Shown one piece after another: positions 7,770-16,852 of a stretch of DNA of 64,000 bases. The notes below the pieces were generated by a model. That model saw only the letters and a program-made list of their open reading frames with translations. It did not search any database and had not been told where the DNA came from. Within the stretch, counting starts at the first letter, position 1; each line of letters begins with the position of its first letter. The position numbers and the translations under genes are program-made. This DNA is from CAZEHS01 sp964424355 (GTDB lineage: Bacteria; Bacillota; Clostridia; Peptostreptococcales; Acidaminobacteraceae). The stretch spans positions 124,001 to 188,000 of the forward strand of contig CAYRIO010000004.1 of NCBI GenBank assembly GCA_964424355.1, read 5' to 3'.

Positions 7770-9590
7770 TTAACTGACAGAATGCTTCTGACAGTAGGCG
7801 GCAATCAATTCGGCAAAGGTCTCACCGTAGGTTTCGTATTTCTTTTCCCCCACCCCGCTGATGGTCAGGAATTCGCTGCGGCTTCTGGGATACTGCTGTG
7901 CCATTTCCTCCAACGCCTTGTTATGGAAGATGACATACGTTGGAACCCCTTTCTTCGTGGCCAGTTTCTTGCGCAAAGCCACCAACTGGTCATAAAGCCC
8001 TTCATTGACCGGGGTTTCCGGTCCGGATCCCTTCCGGGTTTTCTTGCTTTTTCGGGCAACATCAATCCGGCTCTTTTGGATCAGGATCCGGTCGTCGCCG
8101 CTGAGCACACGCTTGGACTCCTGCCGCAGCTTCAACACCGGATAGGCATCGGTGGTCATGTGCACATAGCCTCTGGAAATAAGGGCCATGATGATTTCTT
8201 TGATACTGCCCTCCGGTGTTTCAGCCAGGATCCCATAGGTGGAGACCTGATCCAACCGGTTATCCAACAGTTTTTTATCCTTGGAGCCCTTCAGCACCTT
8301 GATTACCACGGTGAGCCCGTACCGCTGCTCTACCCGGTAGATGCAGGAAATGATCTTCTGGGCCTCCAGGGTGACATCTGCCATCTCACCGCTTTCGTTG
8401 CAGTTTCCGCAATTCCCACAGGATCCAGCAGAATCTTTTTCCCCGAAGTAGGCCAGTATGGTTTTACGCAGGCAGTCCTGGGTATGACAGTAATTAATCA
8501 GAATCTGCAAATTCTCAAACAACAGATTCTTCCTGACGGGGTCTAGGGCATCGTTATCGATGATCAGCTTCTGGTTGATGATATCCGACGGCGAATACAT
8601 GAGGATGCAGTCTCCCGGTTCCCCATCACGGCCCGCACGGCCTGCCTCTTGATAATAGGCCTCCATATTGCCGGGCATGTTGTAGTGGACCACAAAGCGG
8701 ACATCAGGCTTATCGATCCCCATGCCGAAGGCATTGGTTGCCACGATGATCCGGGTGCTGTCCAGCATGAACCGGTCCTGTACGCCCTTCCGCACCTCTG
8801 TGTCCATGCCGCCGTGATACCCTTCTGCATTGAAGCCGTCCGTCCGCAATTTTTTAGTGAGCCCTTCCACGGTTTTCCGGGTGGCGCAGTAGATCACCCC
8901 GGAAGCCTGCCCATGGTTCTCCGAAAGATAGGCATGGATGTAATTGTACTTGTTGGGAGGCGTAGCCACCCGATAGCTGAGATTCGGGCGATCAAAACCC
9001 GTCGTCAGGGCATAGGGATCTACCAGCTCCAGAGCTGTCTGGATTTCATCCACTACCCGCAGGGTAGCCGTCGCCGTGAAAGCCGCTACCACCGGTCGGG
9101 TTTTCAACCGCTTGATGAATTTTGGGATTTCCTGATAGCTGGGGCGAAAATCATGGCCCCAGTGGCTGATACAGTGGGCTTCATCCACCGCAATGAAGCT
9201 GATGCCCACACTTTGGACCAAGCCCACGAACCAATCGGAATTCAGGCGTTCCGGGGCCACATAGAGCAGCTTCACTGTCCCCTGCCGCACCTGAGCTACC
9301 CGCTCGCTGATTTCGGCCTGTTCCAACGAACTGTTGATGAAAACCGCGCCGATCCCCATTTCGTTCAGTCCGTCCACCTGATCCTTCATGAGGGAAATCA
9401 GGGGGGAAATGACCAGGGTGATCCCTTCCATAAGAATCGCCGGCAACTGATAGCACAGGGACTTCCCGCCCCCGGTGGGCATGATCCCCAGGACATCCTT
9501 CCCTTTCAGGATATGGTCGATCAGGGCTTCCTGTCCGGTGCGGAACACCGTGTAGCCGAAATATTTTTTCAAGACTGCGTATTTATCCAA
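7770..9590 (-). CDS. recQ: ATP-dependent DNA helicase RecQ
   Basis: A 606-residue RecQ with the complete bacterial domain order. Helicase motifs are PTGGGKSLCYQLP (Walker A, about residue 38), DEAHC (about 136), TATAT (about 170) and YQEAGRAGRDG (motif VI, about 320). The zinc-binding region has CLRKTILAYFG, then CGNCGNC near 388. A winged-helix RQC domain follows, and an HRDC domain (about 515-600) ends the protein. It unwinds 3'-tailed duplexes and acts in recombination and fork repair. The next gene, a conserved unknown, comes before it in the leftward direction and is separated by only 12 bases, so the two are probably co-transcribed. Confidence 0.96.
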   Translation of the reverse strand: MDKYAVLKKYFGYTVFRTGQEALIDHILKGKDVLGIMPTGGGKSLCYQLPAILMEGITLVISPLISLMKDQVDGLNEMGIGAVFINSSLEQAEISERVAQVRQGTVKLLYVAPERLNSDWFVGLVQSVGISFIAVDEAHCISHWGHDFRPSYQEIPKFIKRLKTRPVVAAFTATATLRVVDEIQTALELVDPYALTTGFDRPNLSYRVATPPNKYNYIHAYLSENHGQASGVIYCATRKTVEGLTKKLRTDGFNAEGYHGGMDTEVRKGVQDRFMLDSTRIIVATNAFGMGIDKPDVRFVVHYNMPGNMEAYYQEAGRAGRDGEPGDCILMYSPSDIINQKLIIDNDALDPVRKNLLFENLQILINYCHTQDCLRKTILAYFGEKDSAGSCGNCGNCNESGEMADVTLEAQKIISCIYRVEQRYGLTVVIKVLKGSKDKKLLDNRLDQVSTYGILAETPEGSIKEIIMALISRGYVHMTTDAYPVLKLRQESKRVLSGDDRILIQKSRIDVARKSKKTRKGSGPETPVNEGLYDQLVALRKKLATKKGVPTYVIFHNKALEEMAQQYPRSRSEFLTISGVGEKKYETYGETFAELIAAYCQKHSVS

Positions 9591-9602
9591 TTCTTCCTCC
9601 CA

Positions 9603-10106
9603 TTAAAACCTTCGGCTGTCATACGCCCAGTGAAGCAGCGCCTGGCGCTGGCGGGGCCGACAGTCCAATTGTTCCCGACCGCAGTGCTTCCGCAGCTGGG
9701 CGATGTGCCGTGTCATGGCCTTCCAGCGCTTGATCTGCCGCTCGTCATCCGGGCCTCTGCGCCCTTGGTAGTACCGGCAATACCATTGGAACCAGCCCCG
9801 AGGGTCTTCCGGGTGGATCCAGTCCTTCGCAAGCCAATAGCTGAGGGGTTTAGAGGCATTGATTCCAAAATAATTCAGCTCCGGTCGGTGCGCCTCCGAG
9901 CAAAGCTTGGCGTTTTCAAACCAATCCGCCGGGAATTCAGCCTGACAATCCGTCATATATTTACCGCCGAAGATCCCCAGGGCCAGCAGCTCCTTGGGCG
10001 TCAGCTCCGGCCTGAAATCCGGGTGAAAATTCTCACCCGCCGGTTCTGTCAGTTCGTAGAAATACCCCTGCTGCATCCGGTCATTTACAGTGATGGTTTT
10101 TTTCAT
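9603..10106 (-). CDS. Conserved protein of unknown function upstream of recQ
   Basis: A 167-residue soluble protein, rich in Trp, Tyr and Arg. Recognisable blocks are ELTPKELLALGIFGGKYM near residue 35, FGINASKPLSYWLAKDWIHP near 75 and WFQWYCRYYQGRR near 100, followed by a basic helix with RHIAQLRKHC. I recall similar proteins as uncharacterised ones spread through bacteria and some eukaryotes, with no known function. The start at 10106 has AGGGAG six bases upstream; an in-frame ATG seven codons earlier lacks this. The stop is 12 bases before recQ, so it heads a two-gene unit; a nucleic-acid link is only a guess from that position and its basic charge. Confidence 0.75.
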   Translation of the reverse strand: MKKTITVNDRMQQGYFYELTEPAGENFHPDFRPELTPKELLALGIFGGKYMTDCQAEFPADWFENAKLCSEAHRPELNYFGINASKPLSYWLAKDWIHPEDPRGWFQWYCRYYQGRRGPDDERQIKRWKAMTRHIAQLRKHCGREQLDCRPRQRQALLHWAYDSRRF

Positions 10107-10279
10107 GGGCTTCTCCCTAAGTGTCACTCAAAATCATTACTCCTTATATTAACAGATTTACTCTCCTGATTTAACTTTTTAGAGAAATCTGCCGATAACA
10201 AGACTGTAAGTCGTTGCAAATTCAACATTTCTACTAAAATTACAATCCATACCAATGACAATGGATACCGGAGGATACA

Positions 10280-11389
10280 ATGCGAAGAATCCCAACCAGA
10301 AGTGCACGAAAAGGGGATATTTTGGCACAATCCATATATGATCCCAAAGGCCGCGTTCTCTTAAAAGCGGGCAATCGGCTGACCCTCTACCTGATTTCCA
10401 AGATCAAGGAACATCAAATCAACTCCATCTACATTGCAGATTCAGATGACGACGTCGGCTCCCTGAAGGATGTGGTGAGCCCACTGGTCCGACTGGAGGC
10501 AGTGCAATCGGTTCGAAGCATCTATGAGAAATTCATCGTAAAGACGACGGCTGAAGATATTAAGGAGATGAAGCGGAACCAATTCCGAGAAAGTCCGATC
10601 ATCACCCGACTCATGGCTGCGGCAGAAAAACTCTCTGATGAGGTGTTCCTGAATCCCAACGCCATGGTTGAAATGGTAAGCATCAAGAGCATGGAGAACT
10701 ATCTGTATGAGCACGCCGTTAACGTGGCTGTCCTTTCCCTGCTTCTCGGGATGGATCTCCATTTAAAGGAAGACGAACTGGGAAAACTGGTTCTGGCCGC
10801 TCTGTTGATGGATATCGGCAGTCATTTCCTGCCGCCGGACATCCTGAACACCCCCGGCCCGCTGACCGCAGAGCAAATGGAAATTGTAAAGCAGCATCCA
10901 ACCACATCCCATGAGTATCTCACGAAAAAGACACAGATGCCTGCCGCTGTACGACACCTGATCCTTCAGCATCATGAGCGGATGGATGGCAGCGGGTACC
11001 CAAACAGTACCGCCGGGGTGGATATCCATCCCCTCGCCCGGATCCTTGCCATCACCGATACCTATGACGCCCTCACCTCAGACCGGCCTCACCGTCCGGG
11101 GTTCTCCCCCAACGAGGCCCTGGAGATGATCATGGGGTCTGCCGGAAGGCAATTCGACTTTGATATGGTAAACCTCTTTGCCAAACGGGTGGTGGCGTAT
11201 CCCGTCGGCACCTATGTACGGCTCTCCAACAATGATCAGGGTGAAGTCATCGACATGAACAACGACATTCCCCTGCGTCCCGTTGTCCGGATTTTAAAGC
11301 CCGGCTCCCCCCGGAACAGGGAACAGGAGATCAATCTCGTTAAGAATCTCAATATCACGGTCAAACAAGTGATTTATCAGCTGGAATAG
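10280..11389 (+). CDS. HD-GYP-like protein with degenerate HD metal site
   Basis: A 369-residue protein with a small N-terminal region (1-120) and an HD-GYP phosphodiesterase fold (about 130-310). The HHE..DGSGYP signature (HHERMDGSGYP, about residue 233) and DTYDALTSDRP are intact. The metal-binding HD pair and following Lys, normally HDIGK, read MDIGS here, so one metal ligand and the conserved Lys are lost. Canonical members split c-di-GMP; this one is probably inactive or altered. The C-terminal 60 residues carry a PilZ-like-sized beta region (VRLSNNDQGEVIDM), often seen after this kind of HD-GYP. Monocistronic, closed by the terminator at 11412. Confidence 0.88.
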   Translation: MRRIPTRSARKGDILAQSIYDPKGRVLLKAGNRLTLYLISKIKEHQINSIYIADSDDDVGSLKDVVSPLVRLEAVQSVRSIYEKFIVKTTAEDIKEMKRNQFRESPIITRLMAAAEKLSDEVFLNPNAMVEMVSIKSMENYLYEHAVNVAVLSLLLGMDLHLKEDELGKLVLAALLMDIGSHFLPPDILNTPGPLTAEQMEIVKQHPTTSHEYLTKKTQMPAAVRHLILQHHERMDGSGYPNSTAGVDIHPLARILAITDTYDALTSDRPHRPGFSPNEALEMIMGSAGRQFDFDMVNLFAKRVVAYPVGTYVRLSNNDQGEVIDMNNDIPLRPVVRILKPGSPRNREQEINLVKNLNITVKQVIYQLE

Positions 11390-11411
11390 ATCCGCTTTCT
11401 GCCCCGTAAAA

Positions 11412-11439
11412 AATGCCCCCTTCATCCGAAGGGGGCATT
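11412..11439 (-). terminator. Terminator between the HD-GYP-like gene and nspC
   Basis: A 12-bp perfect stem (11412-11423 with 11428-11439) and loop ATCC separate two convergent genes. The T-run is on the left side (TTTTTT reading leftward), so it mainly serves nspC, but it may also stop rightward transcripts. Confidence 0.85.
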
Positions 11440-11452
11440 GCTGCTTCATCTG

Positions 11453-12589
11453 TTAAAGCCTTGAAACATAGTCCGCATAACCAAAGGTCCGATGCACCCG
11501 AACACCAGCCGCTTCGTTGAATGAAGCGATGGCCGGCAGGTTGACGCCGTTGAAGGTATTGTTCTTCACCATGGTGTAGTGGGCCATGTCGCAGAACACC
11601 AGCCTGTCTCCCCTTTTCAGCGGGGCATCAAAGGAATAATCTCCGATAATGTCACCGGAAAGACAGGTGTTTCCGCCAAGACGGTAGGTATATGGCTTTT
11701 CATCAGGCATCCCTGCACCAATGATATTGGGCCGATAGGGCATTTCAATGACATCCGGCATATGGCAGGCGGCAGAGGCATCCATAATGGCCACTTCCAT
11801 GCCGTTCTCCACAATATCCAGCACTGTGGACACCAGATACCCCGTATTCAGGGCAATGGCCTCACCGGGCTCCAGATACACCTGGACGTCATACTTTTCT
11901 TTCATGAAGAGGATGGATGCCACCAGGGAATCGATATCGTAATCCTCCCGGGTGATGTGGTGGCCGCCCCCGAAGTTCAGCCACTTCATCTGCTTGAGAT
12001 ACGGACCGAACTTTTGATCCACGATGGGAATCGTCCGGGCCAGGGCATCGGAGTTCTGCTCGCACAGGGTATGGAAGTGGAGGCCGTCGATGCCCTCCAG
12101 CTCCTCCGGCTTGAAGTTAGCCAGGGTGATTCCCATGCGGGAGTTGGGTGAACAGGGGTTGTACAGCGGCACTTCAATTTCGGAATACTCCGGATTGACC
12201 CGAAGGCCGCATGTGATGTGTTTGTTCGCATTCCCCTTCACTCGGTCCTTGAACCGGGCCCACTGGTCAAACGAATTGAAAACGATGTGGTCAGTGTACC
12301 CCATCAGCTCATCGAACTCGCTTTCCAGGAAAGCAGGCGCATAGGCGTGAACCTCCTTGCCCATCTTCTCAAAGCCCAACCGGGCCTCGTGAAGGGAGCT
12401 GGAGGTGACGCCCTGCAGATACTCGCCAACGATGGGAAGCATGGAGGCCATGGAGAACCCCTTCAGAGCCAGCAGAATATGACAGCCGGTCCGTTTCTGG
12501 ACAGAATCCAGAATTTCAAGGTTCCTTCTAAGCAACCGCTCATCCACGATGTAGCAAGGACTGGGGGTGTTATTGAAATCGAGATTCAT
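11453..12589 (-). CDS. nspC: Carboxynorspermidine decarboxylase NspC
   Basis: A 378-residue PLP-dependent decarboxylase of the alanine-racemase fold. The start SPCYIVDERLLRRNL and LLALKGFSMASMLP near residue 42 carry the PLP lysine, LHFHTLCEQNSD lies near 170, and LNFGGGHHITREDYD near 207 is the glycine-rich phosphate loop. It decarboxylates carboxyspermidine or carboxynorspermidine to give the triamine. The upstream gene (10 bases away) encodes the matching dehydrogenase, so the pair forms the complete alternative polyamine pathway that replaces S-adenosylmethionine decarboxylase and spermidine synthase. Confidence 0.94.
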   Translation of the reverse strand: MNLDFNNTPSPCYIVDERLLRRNLEILDSVQKRTGCHILLALKGFSMASMLPIVGEYLQGVTSSSLHEARLGFEKMGKEVHAYAPAFLESEFDELMGYTDHIVFNSFDQWARFKDRVKGNANKHITCGLRVNPEYSEIEVPLYNPCSPNSRMGITLANFKPEELEGIDGLHFHTLCEQNSDALARTIPIVDQKFGPYLKQMKWLNFGGGHHITREDYDIDSLVASILFMKEKYDVQVYLEPGEAIALNTGYLVSTVLDIVENGMEVAIMDASAACHMPDVIEMPYRPNIIGAGMPDEKPYTYRLGGNTCLSGDIIGDYSFDAPLKRGDRLVFCDMAHYTMVKNNTFNGVNLPAIASFNEAAGVRVHRTFGYADYVSRL

Positions 12590-12598
12590 GGCAGTGCC

Positions 12599-13798
12599 CT
12601 AATCTACAAGGGTCGGAGAAAGATTCTCCTGCCAAGGCAGACCGCATCGGTTCAGCTCCGCCATAAACGGATCCGGATCGAATTCTTCCACGTTGTAAAC
12701 CCCTGGTTTTTTCCACAGGCCCTTCAAAAGCAGCATGGCACCGATCATTGCCGGTACGCCGGTGGTGTAGGAGATTGCCTGGGAACCCACCTCAGCATAG
12801 CACTCCTGGTGGTCGCAGATATTGTAGACATAGTAGGATTTCGGTTTCCCATCCTTGATGCCCTGGAAGATACAGCCGATGTTGGTCTTCCCTTTTGTCC
12901 GGGGGCCCAGGGAAGCCGGATCCGGCAGAATGGCTTTGAGGAACTGCAGGGGCACGATTTCTTTCCCCTCATACATGATTGGCTCAATGGAAGTCATTCC
13001 CACATTCTCAAGAACGTTGAGATGGGTGATGTACTTCTGTGAGAATGTCATCCAGAAGCGGATCTTTTGAATCCCCTTGATATTGTTAGCCAAGGACTCC
13101 AGCTCTTCATGATAGAGCAGGTAGATGTCTTTTGGACCCACCTGATCGAAATCGTATTCTTTTTTAACTGCAAGGGGCGGTGTTTCAATGAACTCGCCCT
13201 TCTCCCAGTACCGGCCGTTAGCCGTGATTTCCCGGATGTTGATCTCCGGGTTGAAGTTTGTTGCAAATGGGTAGCCGTGGTCTCCGCCATTAGCATCCAG
13301 AATGTCGATGGTGTGAATCTCATCGAAGTGGTGCTTCATTGCGTGAGCACTGAAAACCCCTGTTACACCTGGATCGAAACCACATCCGAGAATGGCTGTA
13401 AGCCCGGCTTTTTCAAACCGCTCCCGGTAGGCCCATTGCCATTTATATTCGAACTTCGCCGTATCGAGGGGTTCATAGTTGGCAGTATCAAGATAGTGTA
13501 CCCCCGTTGCAAGACACGCATCCATGATGGTTAGATCCTGATACGGCAAAGCGACATTGATAACGATATCCGGTCGGAACTGCTTGATTAACTCAATGAC
13601 TTCCTCTGTATTGTCCGCATCAACCTGCGCTGTCTGAATCTTAGTGCGTCCTCCGTCGAGCTTCTCCTTGATCGCGTCGCATTTTGACTTGGTTCTGCTT
13701 GCGAGACAGATCTCCTCGAATACCTCTGGGTTTTGACAACACTTGCTCACCACAACCTGGGATACACCACCAGCGCCAATGATAAGGGCTTTGGCCAT
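12599..13798 (-). CDS. Carboxynorspermidine/carboxyspermidine dehydrogenase (saccharopine dehydrogenase family)
   Basis: A 399-residue NADPH-dependent enzyme. The N-terminal Rossmann motif ALIIGAGGVSQVV, the DTANYEPLD block near residue 100 and LGCGFDPGVTGVFSAHAMKH near 140 match the Lys1/saccharopine-dehydrogenase family. Next to nspC it is best read as carboxy(nor)spermidine synthase, which condenses aspartate semialdehyde with putrescine or diaminopropane and reduces the Schiff base. The start has GGAGG eight bases upstream and a strong promoter lies 40 bases further on. This call rests on the pairing with nspC, since saccharopine dehydrogenases look similar. Confidence 0.93.
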   Translation of the reverse strand: MAKALIIGAGGVSQVVVSKCCQNPEVFEEICLASRTKSKCDAIKEKLDGGRTKIQTAQVDADNTEEVIELIKQFRPDIVINVALPYQDLTIMDACLATGVHYLDTANYEPLDTAKFEYKWQWAYRERFEKAGLTAILGCGFDPGVTGVFSAHAMKHHFDEIHTIDILDANGGDHGYPFATNFNPEINIREITANGRYWEKGEFIETPPLAVKKEYDFDQVGPKDIYLLYHEELESLANNIKGIQKIRFWMTFSQKYITHLNVLENVGMTSIEPIMYEGKEIVPLQFLKAILPDPASLGPRTKGKTNIGCIFQGIKDGKPKSYYVYNICDHQECYAEVGSQAISYTTGVPAMIGAMLLLKGLWKKPGVYNVEEFDPDPFMAELNRCGLPWQENLSPTLVD

Positions 13799-13838
13799 TT
13801 GTCGACCTCCTTTAAATGTTTTTTTGCTGCAGAATAAA

Positions 13839-13867
13839 TTATAGTAGAAACACCCCTGATAATCAAC
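13839..13867 (-). promoter_or_regulatory. Promoter of the carboxynorspermidine operon
   Basis: On the minus strand TTGATT (13862-13867) and TATAAT (13839-13844) are 17 bases apart, a near-consensus housekeeping promoter about 40 bases before the dehydrogenase start at 13798. No riboswitch-like fold is evident in the short leader. Confidence 0.75.
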
Positions 13868-13945
13868 ATTTGTTTATACAATATCACACACTCTTGTTAA
13901 CACCCCCTCTCAGAAAGATTTGTCCATAGGACTTTAATCACATTG

Positions 13946-13992
13946 ACACCACATATAGTGCGATGTAAAATCATAACAACAACATGTAGATA
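13946..13992 (+). promoter_or_regulatory. Two probable NrdR boxes upstream of nrdD
   Basis: The 16-mer ACACCACATATAGTGC at 13946-13961 matches the NrdR-box consensus (about ACACWATATATWGTGT) at most positions. Exactly 31 bp further on, 13977-13992 reads CAACAACATGTAGATA, which agrees with the first copy at 9 of 16 positions, mainly in its core. NrdR binds tandem boxes about three helical turns apart, so the spacing strengthens a weak second copy. The pair ends 18 bases before the nrdD start. Confidence 0.55.
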
Positions 13993-14010
13993 AAAAGGAC
14001 GTGTAATGCC

Positions 14011-16323
14011 ATGATTACGAAAATCAAAAAACGGGATGGCCGGGAGGCCCCCTTCAACATCGAAAAGATAGGCAGTGCGATCTTCAAGGCTGCTGCCGCT
14101 ACCGGCGGCAAGGATTACGATACCGCCATGGATCTGGCGGAACAGGTCGCCCACCATCTGGTGAACAACCGGGGCGCTCAGGTTCCTACAGTGGAAGAAA
14201 TCCAGGATGCCGTTGAAAAGATCCTGATTGAAACCGGCCATGCGCGGACTGCCAAGGAATTCATCCTCTACCGGGCTGAGCGGACCCGGGTTCGGGAGAT
14301 GGATACCCGGTTGATGAAGGTGTTTGAAGACCTCACCTTCACCGATGCCCAGGATAACGACCTCAAACGGGAAAACGCCAATATCGATGGGGATACCGCC
14401 ATGGGGACCATGCTGAAGTATGGCTCCGAGGGCGCCAAGCAGTTTTATGAGATGTTCGTGCTGAAGCCTCCCCACGCTGAGGCCCATAAAGCCGGAGACA
14501 TCCATATCCACGACCTGGATTTCCTCACCCTGACCACCACCTGCTGTCAGATTGATATCCTGAAGCTGTTCAAGGACGGCTTCAGCACCGGTCATGGTCA
14601 CCTCCGGGAACCCAACGATATCCAGAGCTACTCTGCCCTGGCCTGCATCGCCATCCAATCCAACCAGAATGATCAGCACGGCGGGCAGAGCATCCCCAAC
14701 TTCGATTACGGCATGGCACCCGGTGTGGCAAAGACCTTTGTGCGCCTCTACCGCCAGAATATGGACCGGGCATTGGGCCTTCTGGCTGGATGGCCCCGTG
14801 CAGAACAAACGGTCCGGGATATGATGGACGCGATCCGCAGCACCCACGGTATTGCTCCGGCCCTGGAATCCCTGGCTCCCTATCAGCTTTTGGAGCGTGA
14901 ATCGCTTTCCAAAATGGGACTGACCGATGATCTGATTCAAAAGGCACAGGCCTTCACCGCCGAGCGTGCCCTTTCAGAAACAGAACGCAGCACCTACCAG
15001 GCCATGGAGGCCTTCGTACATAATCTCAACACCATGCACAGCCGGGCAGGGGCCCAGATTCCTTTCAGCTCCATCAACTATGGGATGGACACCACCCCAG
15101 AGGGCCGTATGGTCATCCGCAATCTGCTTCTTGCAACAGAATCGGGGCTCGGCAACGGCGAAACCCCTATTTTTCCCATCCATATCTTCCGGGTGAAGGA
15201 CGGAATCAACTACAACCCCGGCGAGCCCAACTATGACCTCTTCCAGCTAGCCTGCCGTGTCAGCGCCAAGCGGCTGTTTCCTAACTTCGCTTTCATGGAC
15301 GCCCCCTTCAACCTGAAATATTACGAACCGGGGAAACCGGAAACGGAAGTGGCCTACATGGGATGCCGCACCCGGGTGGTCGGCAATGTCTACGATCAGT
15401 CCCGGGAAATCACCTATGGCCGGGGAAACCTGAGCTTCACCACCCTGAACCTGCCTCGGATTGCCTTGGAAAGCGGCGGCAGCCTTCAGTCGTTTTACGA
15501 GCTGCTGGATAGCCGGGTGGAACTGATTGTCAGCCAGCTGTATGAACGTTATCTCATACAGGCCGCCAAAAAGGTCAAGAACTTCCCCTTCCTGATGGGA
15601 CAAGGCATCTGGATGGATGCCGAAAAACTCGGCTGGGAAGACCAAATCGGTGAGGTCCTGAAACACGGCACCCTGTCCATGGGATTCATCGGCCTGGCAG
15701 AAACCCTGAAAGCCCTTACAGGCGCCCATCATGGTGAAACCCCTGAGGCACAGGCCCTGGGACTTGAAATCATCGGTCGCCTCCGTGACCGTATGGATAT
15801 AGCCAGCAGCCAGTACGGCCTGAACTTCACCCTGATCGCCACCCCGGCTGAAGGAACTGCCGGCCGGTTCGTTGCAATGGACCGGAAGCGCCACGGGTCC
15901 CTGGAAGGCGTCACGGATCGGGAATACTACACCAACAGCTTCCACGTCCCTGTGTATCATAAGACCACGGCCTATACCAAAATTCAGCTGGAAGCCCCTT
16001 ACCATGCCCTGACCAATGCCGGGCACATCACCTATGTGGAGCTGGACGGAGACCCTGTCCACAATCTGGGCGCCTTTGAAAAGGTGGTGCGGGCCATGAA
16101 GGAAAGCGGGATCGGCTATGGTTCCATCAATCACCCCATCGACAGGGACCCCCTCTGCGGTTACACCGGCGTTATCGGTGAAACCTGCCCCGGCTGCGGC
16201 CGGGCAGAAGGCGCTGCCCGTTTTGAGCGGATCCGCCGCATCACCGGCTATCTGGTGGGCACCCTGGACCGATTCAACAATGCCAAGCAGGCCGAAGAGA
16301 GAGACCGCGTGAAACACTTTTAA
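14011..16323 (+). CDS. nrdD: Anaerobic (class III) ribonucleoside-triphosphate reductase
   Basis: A 770-residue glycyl-radical enzyme that reduces NTPs to dNTPs without oxygen. It begins with an ATP-cone (ITKIKKRDGREAPFNIEKIG, residues 2-90), then the ten-stranded barrel with GDIHIHDLDF near 163 and NLSFTTLNLPRIAL near 474. Near the C-terminus are DPLCGYTGVIGETCPGCGR (zinc region) and ITGYLVGTLDRFN, which holds the radical glycine. Only three Cys are visible in the zinc region because the first CxxC position is Asp; this may be normal for the subfamily. NrdG follows 14 bases downstream. Confidence 0.97.
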   Translation: MITKIKKRDGREAPFNIEKIGSAIFKAAAATGGKDYDTAMDLAEQVAHHLVNNRGAQVPTVEEIQDAVEKILIETGHARTAKEFILYRAERTRVREMDTRLMKVFEDLTFTDAQDNDLKRENANIDGDTAMGTMLKYGSEGAKQFYEMFVLKPPHAEAHKAGDIHIHDLDFLTLTTTCCQIDILKLFKDGFSTGHGHLREPNDIQSYSALACIAIQSNQNDQHGGQSIPNFDYGMAPGVAKTFVRLYRQNMDRALGLLAGWPRAEQTVRDMMDAIRSTHGIAPALESLAPYQLLERESLSKMGLTDDLIQKAQAFTAERALSETERSTYQAMEAFVHNLNTMHSRAGAQIPFSSINYGMDTTPEGRMVIRNLLLATESGLGNGETPIFPIHIFRVKDGINYNPGEPNYDLFQLACRVSAKRLFPNFAFMDAPFNLKYYEPGKPETEVAYMGCRTRVVGNVYDQSREITYGRGNLSFTTLNLPRIALESGGSLQSFYELLDSRVELIVSQLYERYLIQAAKKVKNFPFLMGQGIWMDAEKLGWEDQIGEVLKHGTLSMGFIGLAETLKALTGAHHGETPEAQALGLEIIGRLRDRMDIASSQYGLNFTLIATPAEGTAGRFVAMDRKRHGSLEGVTDREYYTNSFHVPVYHKTTAYTKIQLEAPYHALTNAGHITYVELDGDPVHNLGAFEKVVRAMKESGIGYGSINHPIDRDPLCGYTGVIGETCPGCGRAEGAARFERIRRITGYLVGTLDRFNNAKQAEERDRVKHF

Positions 16324-16337
16324 ATGAGAGGACTATC

Positions 16338-16847
16338 ATGGATGCATTGCTGCGTATCGCCGGAATTACAGAAGAATCCATCGTGGACGGTCCGGGAATC
16401 CGATTTGTGGTCTTTGCACAAGGATGCCGGCATCACTGTCCGGGGTGTCATAATCCCCAAACCCATGATTTATCGGGCGGCACCCTGAGCTCCGTCGACG
16501 AAATCCTCCACCGCATGCAGCAGAATCCCCTGCTTGACGGCATCACCCTCAGCGGCGGCGACCCCTTCGAACAGGCGGAAGCCTTTGCCGAGCTGGCTGA
16601 AAAAGCTCGGAACCTGGGCTACAGCGTCATGACCTATACCGGTTACACATACGAAATGCTTCAGCACGATGCACCGCACCGCCCAGGCTGGCATAAGCTC
16701 CTGGCGAGCACCCACCTGTTGGTGGATGGCCCGTTCCGGCAAGCGGAGCACAATCCCCTGCTTCGGTTCAGGGGCTCTGAAAACCAGCGGATTGTAGATG
16801 TGAGTTCTTCCCTGCAGGTTGGATTGCTTCAGATGGCTGCCATATAG
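16338..16847 (+). CDS. nrdG: Anaerobic ribonucleotide reductase activating protein (radical SAM)
   Basis: A 169-residue radical-SAM activase. CRHHCPGC near residue 28 supplies the CX3CX2C ligands of the 4Fe-4S cluster, LSGGDPFEQ near 71 is the SAM-binding GGxP-type region, and LLVDGPFRQAEHNPLLRFRGSENQRIVD near the end is characteristic of NrdG. It uses SAM and an electron to create the glycyl radical on NrdD. It shares the nrdD transcript and is followed by a strong terminator. Confidence 0.96.
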   Translation: MDALLRIAGITEESIVDGPGIRFVVFAQGCRHHCPGCHNPQTHDLSGGTLSSVDEILHRMQQNPLLDGITLSGGDPFEQAEAFAELAEKARNLGYSVMTYTGYTYEMLQHDAPHRPGWHKLLASTHLLVDGPFRQAEHNPLLRFRGSENQRIVDVSSSLQVGLLQMAAI

Positions 16848-16852
16848 ACGTT

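Noticed and set aside
8649..10169. 506-residue frame antisense to recQ and the preceding gene
   Set aside because: It mirrors two well supported minus-strand genes, has no domain or RBS support, and reads as a mirror of codon bias.
13897..14940. 347-residue frame antisense to nrdD (and a further one at 15247-16317)
   Set aside because: nrdD is certain here; the antisense frames are shadows with no motif.
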